Shown: positions 12,257 to 25,516 of the stretch, piece by piece
Layout: every line of letters begins with the position of its first letter
How positions within the stretch are numbered: the stretch's first letter is position 1
NCBI GenBank assembly: GCA_021018815.1
Contig: JAITYX010000008.1
Coordinates: 2,106,001-2,170,000 of the forward strand
From: Talinum fruticosum
Lineage: Eukaryota; Streptophyta; Magnoliopsida; Caryophyllales; Talinaceae
Direction of reading: 5' to 3'
DNA: 64,000 bases
The notes under the pieces: model-generated
Told to the model about the DNA's origin: nothing
The model's input: only the letters and a program-made list of their open reading frames with translations
The model's database searches: none
Program-made: the position numbers and the translations under genes

Positions 12257-14014
12257 TCAATTGAAATTCTGTTGCTCGAGCCAGGGGCCCCAAAACCCAG
12301 TTTGATCATCAATTCCACAAAACATGTTGGTGAAGTTCTCTTCCTTGACTGATGGTGGCTGTGGGCTTTGGAAGAGTATTTGGGCCACGGGCGGCCCATT
12401 GGACCTCATGGAGGCCGGTGGAAAGAGGGTTCGACTGGCAGCGGCAGTGGTGGCCGGGGGATGTGCAGAAAGATCTAATGAGCTTTCAGTTGTGGTCGTG
12501 GGTGTCCTTGAGATGTCCAACTTGATCTCAGAGCTGTTCTCACTCCTATTGCTGCATGATCCTTCAGTCTCCTTGTTTAGATTGATTGATTCTGTGGGTT
12601 CCCTAGTTTTTAACGCTATAATCTGCCAAAATTTTTTAAAACAACACAAGTTCAATTCGAGATCGAGCACGATTTAAATGACAAGACTAACACCATAACA
12701 TACAAAATTCCCATGTAAGGTTCAGGTTAATTTTTTTGAATCAAGTCAAAATAAGGTAAGATACCCTTAGGGTCAAATGATTTCAGACCTAGGTCTACTT
12801 TCATTGGCACTACAAATTTATCAAGATAACGAAGTACAAGCTTGGATTGGCACAGGTGTATATACACAGTTATGTGAAATGAAGAGGAAACGAAAAAATA
12901 ATTGATGATTGAAATCAAAAGAAAAGTAAGGAGAATGACTTTTGTGAAATGGGCACTTTTTGAAAGACACAAATGAGGAATCAATCAACATACCCTGAAA
13001 AGGTAACACTCAAAAAGCAAGGTGATGGAAGAATAATGGTGCTCTTTATCAAATCAATAAAAAGCAGATAAATGGTTTTCAAGAACAAGCAAAGTTTCCC
13101 AAAATTGTAACACCATCAATGAAGTCAAAAAAATTTAATTCTTTCTTGAAACAATCATTCAAAATTGAATCAATTATTAATATTACCTCTGCTTGGAGTT
13201 TTTGATTCTGGGCTTGCAGGGCTTCATTATCAGCCTTAAGGGCATCAAATTGTCGCTTGAGAACCTCATAATCTCTCTCCAATTGCTTAGTCTTCCACCT
13301 AGCTCTCCTGTTCTGGAACCAAATGGCAATTTGCCTCGGTTGCAGCCCAAGTGCCTTAGCAAGTTGCATTTTCCGCTCTGGCTCAAGCTTGTTCCCTAGC
13401 TCAAAATTCTTCTCAAGGGTCTTGACTTGCTCCATGTTAAGCCTCCTCTTCTTCTCTCCCACTCCTCCCAATTGCGAGCCGTCATCGGATAAATCCTCCT
13501 CCCCTCCATTGTTCACATTTGTTTCTTCACACATGTCGATACCTGAAAATGACATGGATCTCTTCCCCAGCATTGGCCCAAGCCCACCTGGTCCAACTGC
13601 ATGCATAAATTTATATATAATCATCAGGGGACAGAAGAATACTCGAGAGGGAAGAATACTCAAGGGGGCAGCTATGTTACTAGCTCAAACTCTTTTGACA
13701 ATATTAGGCGTATAACTCAACTACGTTACTCAATTCTGAGTCTCAGATGCCAGTATACATCTACTCTAAACTCTGCACATCCTGCCTAGTAAAGAGTCTA
13801 GCTAGCTAGGGTATTGGTTTCGCAAGATACCCACAAAGAGAGAGGGGGGAGAGAGAGAGAGAGAGAGAGAGAGAATACCCTGGAAGTCTTGGGGAGGGCA
13901 AGTGGGGAGGAAGGAGGAGAGAGAAGGTGGGGGAGGGTGGTGGTCAGTGTCAGTGGGAGCTTGAAGCATGAAATTGGCAGGGAAGAAAGCCATGCCAGTA
14001 CAGGTAGGACTCAT
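12257..14014 (-). CDS. HB13/HB23-like: HD-Zip class I homeodomain-leucine zipper transcription factor (ATHB13/ATHB23 type)
   Basis: Nuclear DNA-binding protein; the family binds CAATNATTG-type pseudopalindromes as dimers and controls growth and stress responses. Three exons join to 303 codons: 13879-14014, 13187-13596 and 12257-12622, all with GT-AG junctions. The start [16 protein letters not shown] matches the family N terminus. The homeodomain is at about residues 93-152, with the recognition helix [14 protein letters not shown] at 137-150, followed directly by the leucine zipper to about 188. The C-terminal half contains [18 protein letters not shown] and ends [12 protein letters not shown], both typical of ATHB13/23, and the length agrees with that pair. 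Intron 1 opens with a long CT run on the coding strand. No breaks are seen. Sequence alone does not separate ATHB13 from ATHB23; neighbouring genes favour ATHB23. Expression and targets are not visible here. Confidence 0.95.
13850..13874. repeat. (GA)n tract at the start of HD-Zip intron 1
   Basis: GA repeat on the plus strand, so CT on the coding strand, only a few bases from the 5' splice site of intron 1. GA/CT tracts are targets of plant BBR/BPC factors, but here the position may equally be neutral. Confidence 0.9.
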
Positions 14015-14310
14015 GACCCTGCTGGAATTATGGCTAATGTTAGGCAGATGCTTCTTCTACCACCACCTCCACCAATCTCAATGACTCTGCTCTTCTTGAT
14101 CTGATCCCCATGTCATTATCTTCCCATAGAGAGAGAAAGTATCAGTTGCAAGAGAAGGATGTTAAAGCTCAGAGAAATAATGAGTTTTCCTTTTTATCAA
14201 AAATGTTGAGGAAACTATACAAGGTTTTCTTTTTGAATTTGATCAAAAAGCTGAGATGCACTATTTGCTAATATGGACGGTTTATATACCTTACTAGCTA
14301 TAAGAAGAGT
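14015..14310 (-). promoter_or_regulatory. 5' leader and core promoter of the HD-Zip gene
   Basis: On the minus strand a TATA-like element GGTATATAAACC lies at about 14282-14293, some 270 bp upstream of the ATG at 14014. This predicts a transcription start near 14250 and a 5' leader of roughly 240 nt. The leader has a GGTGGTGGTAGAAGAAG-type purine-rich stretch. Prediction is from motif spacing only. Confidence 0.5.
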
Positions 14311-14942
14311 TTCGAGCCGGGGTTCTTTTTGGGGGTGGGAGAGGAGGGAGGTGGTGATCACTTTATGAGTCTTCATAGTAGTCTTTTATATTTAATAGGC
14401 TTTTTTGACACTGGAGGAATATGCTAAATTTCTCTCTCTTCCACCATAATTTTTTTTTCAAAATATGATATGTCAGATTTCAGAGCAGTATGTCCTAAAT
14501 CCTGTGGTTACATGTATTATAAAATTCTGAGCCAGATTTAACTGTAACTAAGTTGTTGTGATAAGACATCTTGATGCACTAATGAACAATCTCTATGAGC
14601 TAAAGTTTTAACTCCAAGCAGTAAATAGAAAAAATGGAGCAAAGGTTTCTTAAGCCTCTGCATTTTTATCCATGCTACAAGAGTTACTTTGAACTTGTCC
14701 AATTTTAATTAATTACACTGCATAATGCATAGGTCTTGCGAGAGTATCATCCATATGTTCTGAGTCTTAAAAGCAAGAAAGGTTATGGCTTTTCAACAAG
14801 AATGCCTGTGTGTATTTGATCACTCTACTAACTAACGACTCCTTGACAAACTCCACACTAAATTAACAGCCCATAATGTACACGGCATTCATGTTTTACT
14901 TAATCCTCCTCACATCCGTCCTAGAAAGCAGTATTTCTAAAT

Positions 14943-15195
14943 GATACATTCCCTTCGTTTCACAATAATTATCGTTTTTGGGCTATAAGTAAATACCAAG
15001 AAACACAAATTTATAACAAAATTTATGATAAAAAATCAAGTTACTTCAAGATTTAGTTGTAAATAAAGAAAACCAGTGGAAAAAAGGAGAGAAAAGAAAG
15101 TAATTAATAACGACAAAATTAATAACCTAGTTTATTGGGATTATAAAATGATAGATATTATGAAACGAAAAATGTTAATTAAAATAATAGATGTT
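14943..15195. mobile_element. Stowaway-like MITE
   Basis: Left end TTCCCTTCGTTTCACAATAA and right end ATTATGAAACGAAAAATG are imperfect inverted repeats of the type CTCCCTCCGTYYC that marks Stowaway (Tc1/mariner) MITEs, enclosing about 250 bp of AT-rich non-coding DNA. Exact ends and the TA duplication are not certain because a second GAAATAG-like end follows near 15210. Confidence 0.45.
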
Positions 15196-15778
15196 ATGAA
15201 ATAGACAGTATAAAATAATTCAAAAAAGTTAAACCTTTCAAGAAGTTTAGAGTCAACAACTTGGATTCCATTTGAATTATCTTTTCAAGGTAAATTAATT
15301 GAAGACTTTAAAAAACTCTCTCTGCTATAGGTGCAAAGTCTAATTGTAATTGCTTAGAGACAGTTGTTCATGAGACATAAACAAGTAGGTTGTGTCATGC
15401 ACAAAGATGGATTCCACTTGGTGTTAAAGGGCAACAAACTATTTGAAAGTTTTCCATAACTAATTGTCCTCTGTTTTATGATGGAAAATCACCTTTTTCA
15501 ATAAGAAACCCCACCCTCCCCCCAAAAAAAACCCAAAGAAATGTCAATAGCCTAAACCTTTCAATGTCAAGAATCTAAACCTTTCAGATAGATAAATAGG
15601 TGCCATGAACATCTACAAGAGTGGACAGCATTGAGGGTTCACCTAGGATAGAGGCCTCCTTTGTGTATTATTCTAATGGTTTTTTACGACATAGGTATTG
15701 AGTAATTCAAATGGGTTGCTTAAGAGTTTCAAGAGAAATGAGGTGGATTATGAGGTGCTGTTTTATAGCATTATCTTC

Positions 15779-15782
<4 letters not shown>

Positions 15783-15828
<46 letters not shown>
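15783..15828. repeat. (GA)n microsatellite
   Basis: Uninterrupted GA tract of about 45 bp. Confidence 0.97.
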
Positions 15829-15830
<2 letters not shown>

Positions 15831-18800
15831 TCTAGGGGATGGGGGAGATGGGGCCTAAGAAGGGGCAGAGTTTGCTACCTAACCCACCAACAGGTAATGT
15901 GAACTAAGGACGAAGCTCCTTTCCCATCACCCATTTTTATCCCCCTGTCACACCTCTCCTTGCCCCTGCTCCTGCCCTGCCTCTGCCCCTGCCCTGCCTT
16001 GACGTGAGAGAGAGAAAGATAAGAGGACTCGAGAGAGGTGGGGAAAGATGAGATAAACATGTGTTTGAGAAAATGGCAAAGTGTTTGATCAGGTATCATT
16101 TCCCCTCTCTTTGGCCTTCAATTTCTAATGGGACTCTTGAAAGATATTCCAAGCAGTTTGTCTCCCCATCTAGATCGAATCAAACTAATACCCTAAAGTA
16201 CGACCCATGCGTAATATTGTAGGACAGCTTAAATGGGACATAACCTCGCTCATAAATTGTTTCGAAATTGTACCCTTAGTATACTACTGTGAAGGCATTG
16301 ATTTAGCCATTACTACTTTACAACAAAAGCAATAGAGGACCATCAAACGGTCACTTTGCTCTAACCTAAAATTTTAAAAAAATATTATCCAAAAATATTA
16401 TCCTCAAATTCCATTTCTTAAAAAGATCAAGGAATCAAGAAACATTGTGTGGTTCAAATGCTATTCTAAACTTTGATAAGAGGTTTAATTCTGATCAATT
16501 TTTCAGACTCTTTGAAATGCAGCCTAAGGAATGCATAGTGAACATCATTATGATTTTGCTGATAGGATAAGAAGTATATTTAACCCATTATACCTAATCC
16601 AAATTAGGAACCGGAAATTTCGCTTGGTGTCCCTCTTCCAATAGTTCCTCAAGACTCAGAAGTCTCAAACCACATCTCACTTTCCAAATTTTTCTTGTCC
16701 ATATCAAAACTCAGAAGTTGTAACAATCGAGACAGACATATTTTTAATAGCTTTCTCTCCGTCAGCCACCTCAATAGATATTTCTCCACATTTACTACTT
16801 CACATTGTCCCACATTTGCATATTAAGATCAATGACACCTAATACGTGGTGTCACTAATTTATTTTCATATATTTGGTTAAAAAAAAAACAATCAATGAG
16901 AATTTCATAGAAGGCAATAACACAATAAAACGAAAATTTAAGTTATATTTTCTGACCTTCTCTAATCTGACTAAGAATCTCCGCAAACCAATCCAGTTCA
17001 TTTCCCAGTTCCACCATAACTAACTACCCCAAGCACCCTTTCTTTAGGAACTGAGGGAGAAACAAACACCAAAATAGGACCCAAAAATAAGAAAAGAAAA
17101 AGTGGACCAAAGTTCAGCTAAAATAGACCCAAACATTGCTTCCACCACAGGGTCTTTGCTTGAATTCTCAAGAGTTTGGTAGCTTTGATGAGTCCACTCA
17201 ATCATCAAGTGAGTGGGTGCCCCGAATAGAAGCTGTGATAGAGATGTGAGTTAAAGCTACTAGCTATGGCTAGGATAGTTTAAATGGGACCATGCATATT
17301 TTATCATACCATATCAACCTTAGCTAAAAGTCTTAATGTTTTAGTTTTGAATTCGCACACTTCAATTGTTTAAATGAAACTAATCATAGTATTAACGCTG
17401 CACTTTCATGTATTTGTAGGTCTACATACCATGCATGTACCCTTTGAAACAAGAAGAGAAAAAAAAAGGAATGATTTTACTTTTATTGAGACATGCAAGA
17501 TATACATCAAAACAACATACGATTAACGTAGTTGAAAACCAACCCCTCCCCAAAAACAGGATTCATAGCAGTAAGAAATTCTCTCAATTCTCTCAACTTA
17601 TAAGGTAATAAACTCAGTTTTCAAATATAAAAGATTTGTGAAATGTTGCTCATAGGCTAAAAGTGGGTATGACCTATCTTACGATTCCTAAATTTCAAGA
17701 TGTAGGTAGGGTGATCTTCATTATATAAGGACATCAGTGAGGTGGGCGAGGGAATTCTGCAGCCTTTTTATTTTCCCTTTTATGATTCATAGGAATTAGG
17801 ACTCTATAAAATGGAGGAAAAATCAAAAGATGTGAAATTATATATACAACTAATTTAATTTAAATTGCTGGATAAAATTAAGCAAACATTGATAAGTTTA
17901 TTTTCTTACTAACTTTTAACTATAAAAAATTACACATAAAAAGATCATAATAACAATACTAAAAAAACATTAAGATTATTTCTATTCCAACATAATATAA
18001 GCAACTAAAATCGGGTTAAGTAGGAGAAAACCGTATGCCACCTATCGGGCATTTGAATATGACTCCCACGAGACTTAGGAGAAATTATTCCTCTTACTCT
18101 CTCCCCTAGTCCTCCTAGTTGCCTTATAGACCTCACAAGCATTTCTAGTAATATAAAATAAAACAGAAGAAGAAAAACTATGTAGATGGAGTGGTATGAT
18201 CCCCTCGAAGTCCTTAGGCTCAGAAAACATTACATGAAAGCATAAAGTTTAAGGAAGACATTAGACACATATTTGGTTTATTTGGAGTTGTGCATGGACA
18301 TTGGAGGGGTATCTTGATTCATGGACACATGCAAATGCTAAATGGGTGGAAAAGGGTTTATGTTTAGTTGTCAAATTGCATAATTCTTTGCAATAAGAAG
18401 AGAATCAAACCAAAAAGAATGTAACCCCATGGAGAAAATTTTCAAAAATGGGACCCGCCAAACACCATATTCTGCTATTGGTGGAAGGTGATGGTGAGGT
18501 AGTGGGAGCCCACCAGTGAAAAAAATAGGACACCCAAAAGTTTTTTAGCCCAAACCAAAAAAGAAAATATAAGAAAGAAATTGGGGGCAAAGACAAAGCA
18601 AGTCTCAGTGCCATCACATGACTTTATTAGTTGGAAGCTGGAAGGCTACCCCATTGGAATTGGGTGGATCCATGTTCTTCAGCCCCCTTAAGAGGTCACC
18701 CTTCCCTTAGAAAAAGGGGAGAAAACCTTTTTTTTTCCCCCTGTTTTTTGAATTATATGTTTCTTTAAATAAATAACTTTAAATTTTATATTTAAGAATT

Positions 18801-20730
18801 TAGAAAGGGGAAGAGTTGAATCTTCCCATCCACATGGCTGGCTGCTTCTGGTGTGCTCAGCTTGCACTGATCCCCATGTGGCTGTTTCCCCTTCCGTCAT
18901 CCTCTCTCTTCTGATAGCGATTCGTCAACCACTAGTTTATATATATTTATACTATCTTTTTCCTTTTTTTCCTATCTTTCTTTATTTTCCCAATCAATAT
19001 ATATTACAGTATGGGTTTTGCAACTTTTGTTGGCCATAGCTAGTTGAACTAATAAGCAAATTCTATCTTATTAAAAACTTTGCCAAAACTTACCTGTACA
19101 CCTTGCTTTTTACACGGGTAAAAAATTATATCATAGTGTTGGTTAAATGTAAATTTGTTCACTAGTTCAATCCAAGTCTTCCAACTTCAAACATATAGGC
19201 AAGATTGGACAATGTTAACGTGTCTGGTTTTCTTACTCGTCACAAACAAAAAGAAAATGGTTCAAAAGCACAAAAAAAAATTCAAATTGCTCCAATTGGC
19301 CAAGTTCAATCTAGCAGATTTACAGGAGTGATCTAGATTCTAAGTCAACTCGATTAATACATTTGGTGAACCAAAGAGACTGGCTCAGCCTTGAGCTGAG
19401 CTGTAGACCACCTCAGATCAGAAAAATGGTTAGGGTTAGAAGGTCTGCTAGTAAAACAGAAGTGTGCTTGGAGGACGACCCTCGTACTTAAGAAACTAAG
19501 AAAGGAATGAAATTAGGACTATGATTCTTTCTACACCCTAGGACTAGGAGTTATGGAGTACAAAATACAAGTGAGAGAGGCATCTGTTTCTTTTAAATTG
19601 GCTTTTATATTCTACTAATAACTTTTACATGGGTTTTTTGGGGGGGTGTTACAAAATAATGATGTGATGTTATTTAATGCCAACCACTTGTTGTCAATTA
19701 TAACGCAGCTCTGCCTCTATATATAACTCGTAAAACTGATTGATAGGGCTCTGGGAATGTTGTATTCTAATAACTGTGTTTTAGCCTTTTAGGGTCATCT
19801 ATAGAACGTTTCTAAAAAGCAGTAGTTTTGATACCCACCAAACCTTTCTGAAGTGACATTTAATTTGCACACTACCCTAGGCTAATCCTCATGAACTCTT
19901 GTTGATCAATCTACCACTGTTTCCGTTTGTACATTATTTACTGTTTACATTGATTGATCATCTCTGACAATGTAGTTTACTTTCAAAAATTTTCACGTCA
20001 TGATTCACAGTTCATAAATTTGATAAACCTCACACATACATACATAGAGGTACACACACAACAGTGAAAACAATTTTGGGAAGATGGATCATGTTTTAAT
20101 TATTGGTACATGGGGAACATAATTGGATGGCTTTTACTCTTTTATTTTATTTTTTATTTTTTAGTCTATTCTATCAAGTTACCTTGTTTCAATTTTTTAT
20201 CTGTTGTATCAATCATGTCCCAATATCTGCAAATTATTTTGGAAATGATGCCTAAGTGGGATGCTCCCACAATGTTGCATTGGTATGAAAACTGAAGTGG
20301 GTTGTTCCTACAAGGTTGCAGTGGTATTGATTGTAGTTCAATTGTATATATTGCCAGAATAGCTTAAGTGGCCACGGAAGTGAAATCAGTAGTCTCACGA
20401 GAAACAACAGCCCCTGGGTTTTGGTTCATCTATGTTGGATTAATTTTCATATCAAGCCAAATTGCATCATGATACTCAGATTTAGTCTGAGTCAGATCAA
20501 TTCGAATGCAAATCGTATTCAAATTCACTGATGGTATATCCACTAATGAACTTTGAGAAGTTATATAATCTGACATATTTCACCAAATTTCAAGTCGCTG
20601 CAGTTTTGATATAGTTGTAACTGGGCTTACTTTTGGGTTTGAATCTGTTCCACTTTCAACTTATTTAGTATGAATAATCAGATAGTTGGGCAGAGTACGT
20701 GACAGCAAGGAGTTGGTGGGGAGGGGGTTA

Positions 20731-23107
20731 CCTTGAAATCCAGTGTGCATCCTCTCACAGATGAAGTGCTCCAAGATTAGAGTCCTCAAGTCCATCGTAA
20801 AGCCCATCACTTACAATACAGTATATCTTTTCACACTATATGTAAGGGCTCCTGCAAAAAACACCAACAAAGTTTGTGAATATGCTATTTACTTATAATT
20901 ATCAGAAAATATTATATAAAAAGCAAGGTTCACGTCCTCTGTAAATGCTTGAAGATTTCATAGGAAGGCAGTTCTCACCTCCTGTGTATTTACATCAACA
21001 ATGGCCCTATGTATTTACTAGTTATTTCCTCCCTGCCCTCCTCTTCCCCTATTTTTTGTGATAAATTTGGTTTTGCTACAAGCCACGTTCTTTGAAAAAA
21101 TGAACCAAAAGCTCATACAAGGGATAAGTTAATGAAAAGATAAGCTGCACATACGTGTACAGATGGTGATAGCAACTGAACCCCTCTAATGACACAGATT
21201 GTATGGCTGCTTTCTTGTGGTTGCTCATAATCATGTGGATTAGCAAACTGAATGCACCCTCTTTAACTACTTGATCCTAGGTGTTCACTTCGGTGGCATT
21301 CCAGGAGCATTCCCATCCAATCAGTAATGAAAACGAAAAAGAATGACCAGGATAGCTGCACGTAATAGTATCTATTAGGGGCAGGGAAAGAAATAAAAAC
21401 CATAAGTTGCACTGCTATTTGGATCATTACATCATCATCTACTTCAATCAACAAGTAAACCATAAGAATGACAGAAAGCACAGTAATTTAGGATCCTTGA
21501 CTGACAGTGATGTGAGTATCGGAATTTAACCAAGACTTCTAAATCTTCCATATTGTATCATGATCAATATATGTGATGCTTATATTAGCTATCAAGTAGA
21601 CTAAAGGTCTCAAAAACTCTAGGCTTTTAGTATGCTAACATTGTTGTTTGGACTAGAGGAAAAAAATTGCTTATTTGATTGACGCCTTGACTGTTCATAT
21701 AAAATGAAGGAAACAAAATGTGGAATAGTGGGCACCTCTTAATCTCTTGCTGTATGAATAAACACTGCACAGAAGTGATTCTGGATTTGCCATTATATTA
21801 GTTGGAGGAATGTTATTAGGTGTATGGGCTGGCCCAAGCTCCCTCATATTTTGACAACCCTTGTTTTCCTCCATAGTCAGCAGGACTGGGCTAAGCTCCC
21901 CAGATTTTGATCAAAGAATACCCTATTGACATATGAAGACCCATTCATCGTCTTTACTATTACATTGTGCACATCCAAGTAATTCCATACCACAGCTTCT
22001 ACTCAGGATGCCACAGAAATCAATTCGTTTATCCCCTAGTACATTGAGCTCTTCACCAAGATGATAAAGCTAATTTAATAACCTGCATTCCTTGTATCCC
22101 ATTGCTCCAAACAAGAAGAATAATCTCTAATCCCCCTCCCTCTGAAGAATCACGCCACTAAATAATTTATTGAAGGAGCCTTTTATGCACTATTTATAGT
22201 TAATTCTTCCAATGAAAATTTTTATATTTAAACGACATGAGGACCAATAAAAAAGGCTACAACCACGAATCATTGCAACAATATACAAAGTCCGACGATC
22301 AACGGCCATATTCAATCTCCTCACATCAACACCTACTTTTCGCACACATCTCGTTCTGAACATACATGCTGAAACCCCAGTCAACTTATCATCTAATCTA
22401 ATGTAATCTCTTCCTGCTATCCAAGAGTAGGATTCCTGTCCTTGAATGCCGAAGGACTTACGTATCCTACGAGCACTACTTTTGGTATTTGCCTGGGAGA
22501 ACTATTTCAAATTGCTAACTTAATTCCAGGAAGAAATCAGTTCTAATGTACATGTTCCAAAAACAGTTCCCATTAATATATTTTACAACCATATAACATT
22601 TTTAAACACCCTTTCGAAAGTTCATTCATAAAAAGGATAAGATAAGGCACCCATTACTTCAATTTCATCTACAAGCAGATATTCTTCGTTTGAAAAAAAT
22701 TGGCGAAAAAAATAAAAAGTTAGAACCATTCGCTGAGATGGGAATGGAGTGATAACTGCTATATGTGCAACATGATTCTGCTGCACAAACTAAATAGATA
22801 AATGTAATGTAATGTTCGGCTGGATGTAATCAATTGTAATCTCTCACTCCGACTCTGACTCCGACCTTGCAAGAACTCTGGCAAACATCAGGTGAAAAAT
22901 CACACAATCACATTCTGTGATTGTAACACCTAAATATTTAAGTTATATTATTCAGAAAACTGCGTTATCCATGCAGCATCTAGCTAATAGTAGCAAAACA
23001 GAACAAGAGTAAATTGAACGTTCCGTGAGAGCTCATTCACCACAAAGGCATTTGCCTCGACAAAATATATTCACCATTTCCGACCGAATTGAGCCAAAGG
23101 CACAAAA

Positions 23108-23151
<44 letters not shown>

Positions 23152-23400
23152 GGGAAGGGACCTGATCATAAGGACCGAACTTGATCGCACTACAATGATG
23201 CAATATGGAACAATTCGCGGACGGTGGAAACCCTAGTTGGTCGTCGAAGCCGATCCTCTGAAAATTCAGATACAGGAAGTTGTTCACAAACAGAAAACTT
23301 AATCGTAATTCAGACATGGAATTTGATGATCGAAGAAAAGCGGTTGAATTTTAGGGAGCGGGGAAATTTAAGATTGTGTCAAATTTGGGCGGGTAGGGTA
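20731..23400 (-). ncRNA. Possible spliced transcript of unknown type
   Basis: Two exon-like blocks are seen on the minus strand. The first, about 23160-23400, has a 5'-leader-like composition, contains an ATG ORF from 23317 and ends at a possible donor CAG|GTCC just before a CT tract. The second, about 20731-20851, is bounded by a strong acceptor TTTTTTGCAG and a donor CAAG|GTAACC. It holds a short ORF beginning MGFTMDLRTLILEHF. I could not find further exons that continue this ORF, and I do not recognise either peptide. It may be a long noncoding RNA, an upstream noncoding part of another transcript, a small-protein gene, or chance splice-like signals. Confidence 0.25.
23112..23148. repeat. 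(GA)n microsatellite
   Basis: GA tract of about 37 bp, just downstream of the possible first exon described at 23160-23400 when read on the minus strand. Confidence 0.97.
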
Positions 23401-23419
23401 ATAACTTGCCATTGTTGAA

Positions 23420-25516
23420 TCTACAAGCGAGTTAAAACTCGCAAACTAGAGGATAAGGTAGAAAAGAATCACGATTGGGTAGTAAAAATACCAGTGTGTC
23501 AACAGTACTTTACAATTTTGACTTTTGATAATATAAATAAAAATACAATAAATTTAGATTTGTTAGTAGGCTTATTTGAATCTAATTTTGTAGAGATTTT
23601 TTTATAAAATTTATTTTTTTTCTTATAAATTTCAACATTAGATATACTTTTTGCACAAATTGCAAATCAATTGGATAAGAACTTAAGGCGGGTCAAAAAG
23701 GAGTTTCTTGTTTTAAATTTTTAATTATTTTAAATTGAAGATCTATGTGATACATGTCCATGAATTCACAAATGGCAGAGGCCCACGAAGCCCGCCCACA
23801 TGACGAGTGGCCCGGGCTATGCAAGTCTCTTGCGCTGCTCAAGTTCTTCGTTGTTGGGCTGCTCATTTTTATTTGGAGAGACTTGTGATTAAAAAAAAGT
23901 TACTATAAATTATATGTATGTATAGATTGTTAGAACGAAATACTGAAATACATACTGTTTTAAATTTAAAATTCATATCGGTGTGAGTCCCATACCTCAT
24001 TTGTAAGTAAATATAAAATAACGAAGAATCATATTGCTTAGAAAATATAACAGAATTACTATTAATTTAGTTATTTTATAAAATTTTAATAAGATTTTTA
24101 ATTCAAAATTTGTTTACACGGACCTTTTTGGTTTTGTGCCTCTCTATTATTGAAAAATAAATTAACTTTTTGCGAGTGTTTAATCATAATAATTGAAATC
24201 AAATTCTTTCATTAGGTTTAGTGTTTATGCAAATTGGCATAATTTCATTGGGTGGAAGGGATTATTGTCTCATTACGATATATTCATTAGGAAAAGAGAG
24301 ACAAAGGGAAATGAAAATGACATGGATTTACAATCAATTATTTAAAGTAGTTGCTCAAGGTTATAGTTTTTAATTTATATAAGAGTTTGTCATTTAACAC
24401 ATATTAGCTAGCATTGGTACGACAATGCTTTAAAATCCTTCATATGAGTTGGTCCCATTGGGCTGCCTCTTTGATTGAGTATATGCCCTACATGTTTTTC
24501 CATCCTATCATTTTGAAATTTGAAAGACTTTGTGGGTGTTTTGTAATTAGGGATCTTTGTTTGTTCTTGTTCTTGGATTCAAGTTTTGATCGATTCTCAT
24601 GAATGACATTCTAATATATAAATTAGCTTATGTAATAAAGTACTGTAAAATAACATCAATCTTAATCATTCTCTCGATTCTTTTAGAAAAAGTTCGATAC
24701 AATGTATTGATGTACTATCCAGATATCTCGCTTGATTTTTTATTTTATTTTTGTGTATTCTAAGAAACTTAGCAAACATACCATTTTAAATCTAATATTC
24801 CAATAATGTCCCCAACAATTTGAGTTTAGAAATCTATTTTGAGTTAAAAAATAAGAATAGTTTGGAAAATTAAAAGAATTAGAAGCTTTCTTTTTAAGAA
24901 AATGGACATTAATTTGGGACTTTTCAAACAAAAATAATGGACATAAGAACGAAACATTTCCCTCCTGCAATAATACTACTGAATTTTTCTGCTATATTGT
25001 AATTCATTAGGTTTAGAGCGAGTATTAGGAAGTGCATTTGGACTATGCCCCCTGCTTGTTTGATGTATGCATATAACCCACCGAAATATATATATATTTT
25101 TTTAAAAAAGAGTCAACGCATGAATAGTATTTTCATTATTGTGTCAAAATAATGCATCAAACTTTAATGTAGATATATAATTTATTTGGAAAATAAACTC
25201 TAACATATATAGGTATACACATGTATTTCAATATGAAAAGTACGTGTTGAGATAATAATTTGTATGAGAACATGCCGATACACATGTATATTTATGTAAA
25301 TGGTATACATAAAAGATACATCTTTCTATGAAAAGAGTCGATTGACGGGTCTTACAGGGTCACTTCCAACCTCAACTCCAACAAAAAAAAAAATCAACAT
25401 TACCTTAAGTTCTAATACTAATTAGTTAAGAAAAGAGGTCATTTCTTACCTATTTTGAAAAAAAAATATTTAGTCACCTTCATTATCATGAACAAGGGTT
25501 TTAATATATGTACTTA
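23420..25516. other. AT-rich intergenic DNA, nothing supported
   Basis: No protein-like ORF, RNA gene or clear transposon boundary is seen. A short GC-richer patch at 23770-23840 is the only compositional feature. Confidence 0.55.

Larger units (their letters stand above)
14311..20730. other. Long noncoding stretch upstream of the HD-Zip gene
   Basis: About 6.4 kb with mixed composition but no coding region I can support. Contains the Stowaway-like MITE, the GA tract at 15783, and a pyrimidine-rich array of CCTGCCCTG-like units at about 15958-15998. Several locally GC-richer patches (15.8-16.1, 18.4-18.7 and 18.8-18.9 kb) may be distal regulatory DNA of the HD-Zip gene. No RNA gene was recognised. 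Confidence 0.4.

Noticed and set aside
12324..12677. Plus-strand frame of 117 codons over the HD-Zip third exon
   Set aside because: Antisense shadow of a clearly coding exon on the minus strand.
13814..14104. Plus-strand frame with Arg-Glu repeats over HD-Zip exon 1
   Set aside because: Translated GA tract and antisense of exon 1.
18405..20730. Possible conserved microRNA precursor
   Set aside because: The core sequences I remember for common plant miRNA families were looked for by eye on the minus strand in this part and not found; novel miRNAs cannot be judged without folding and small-RNA data.
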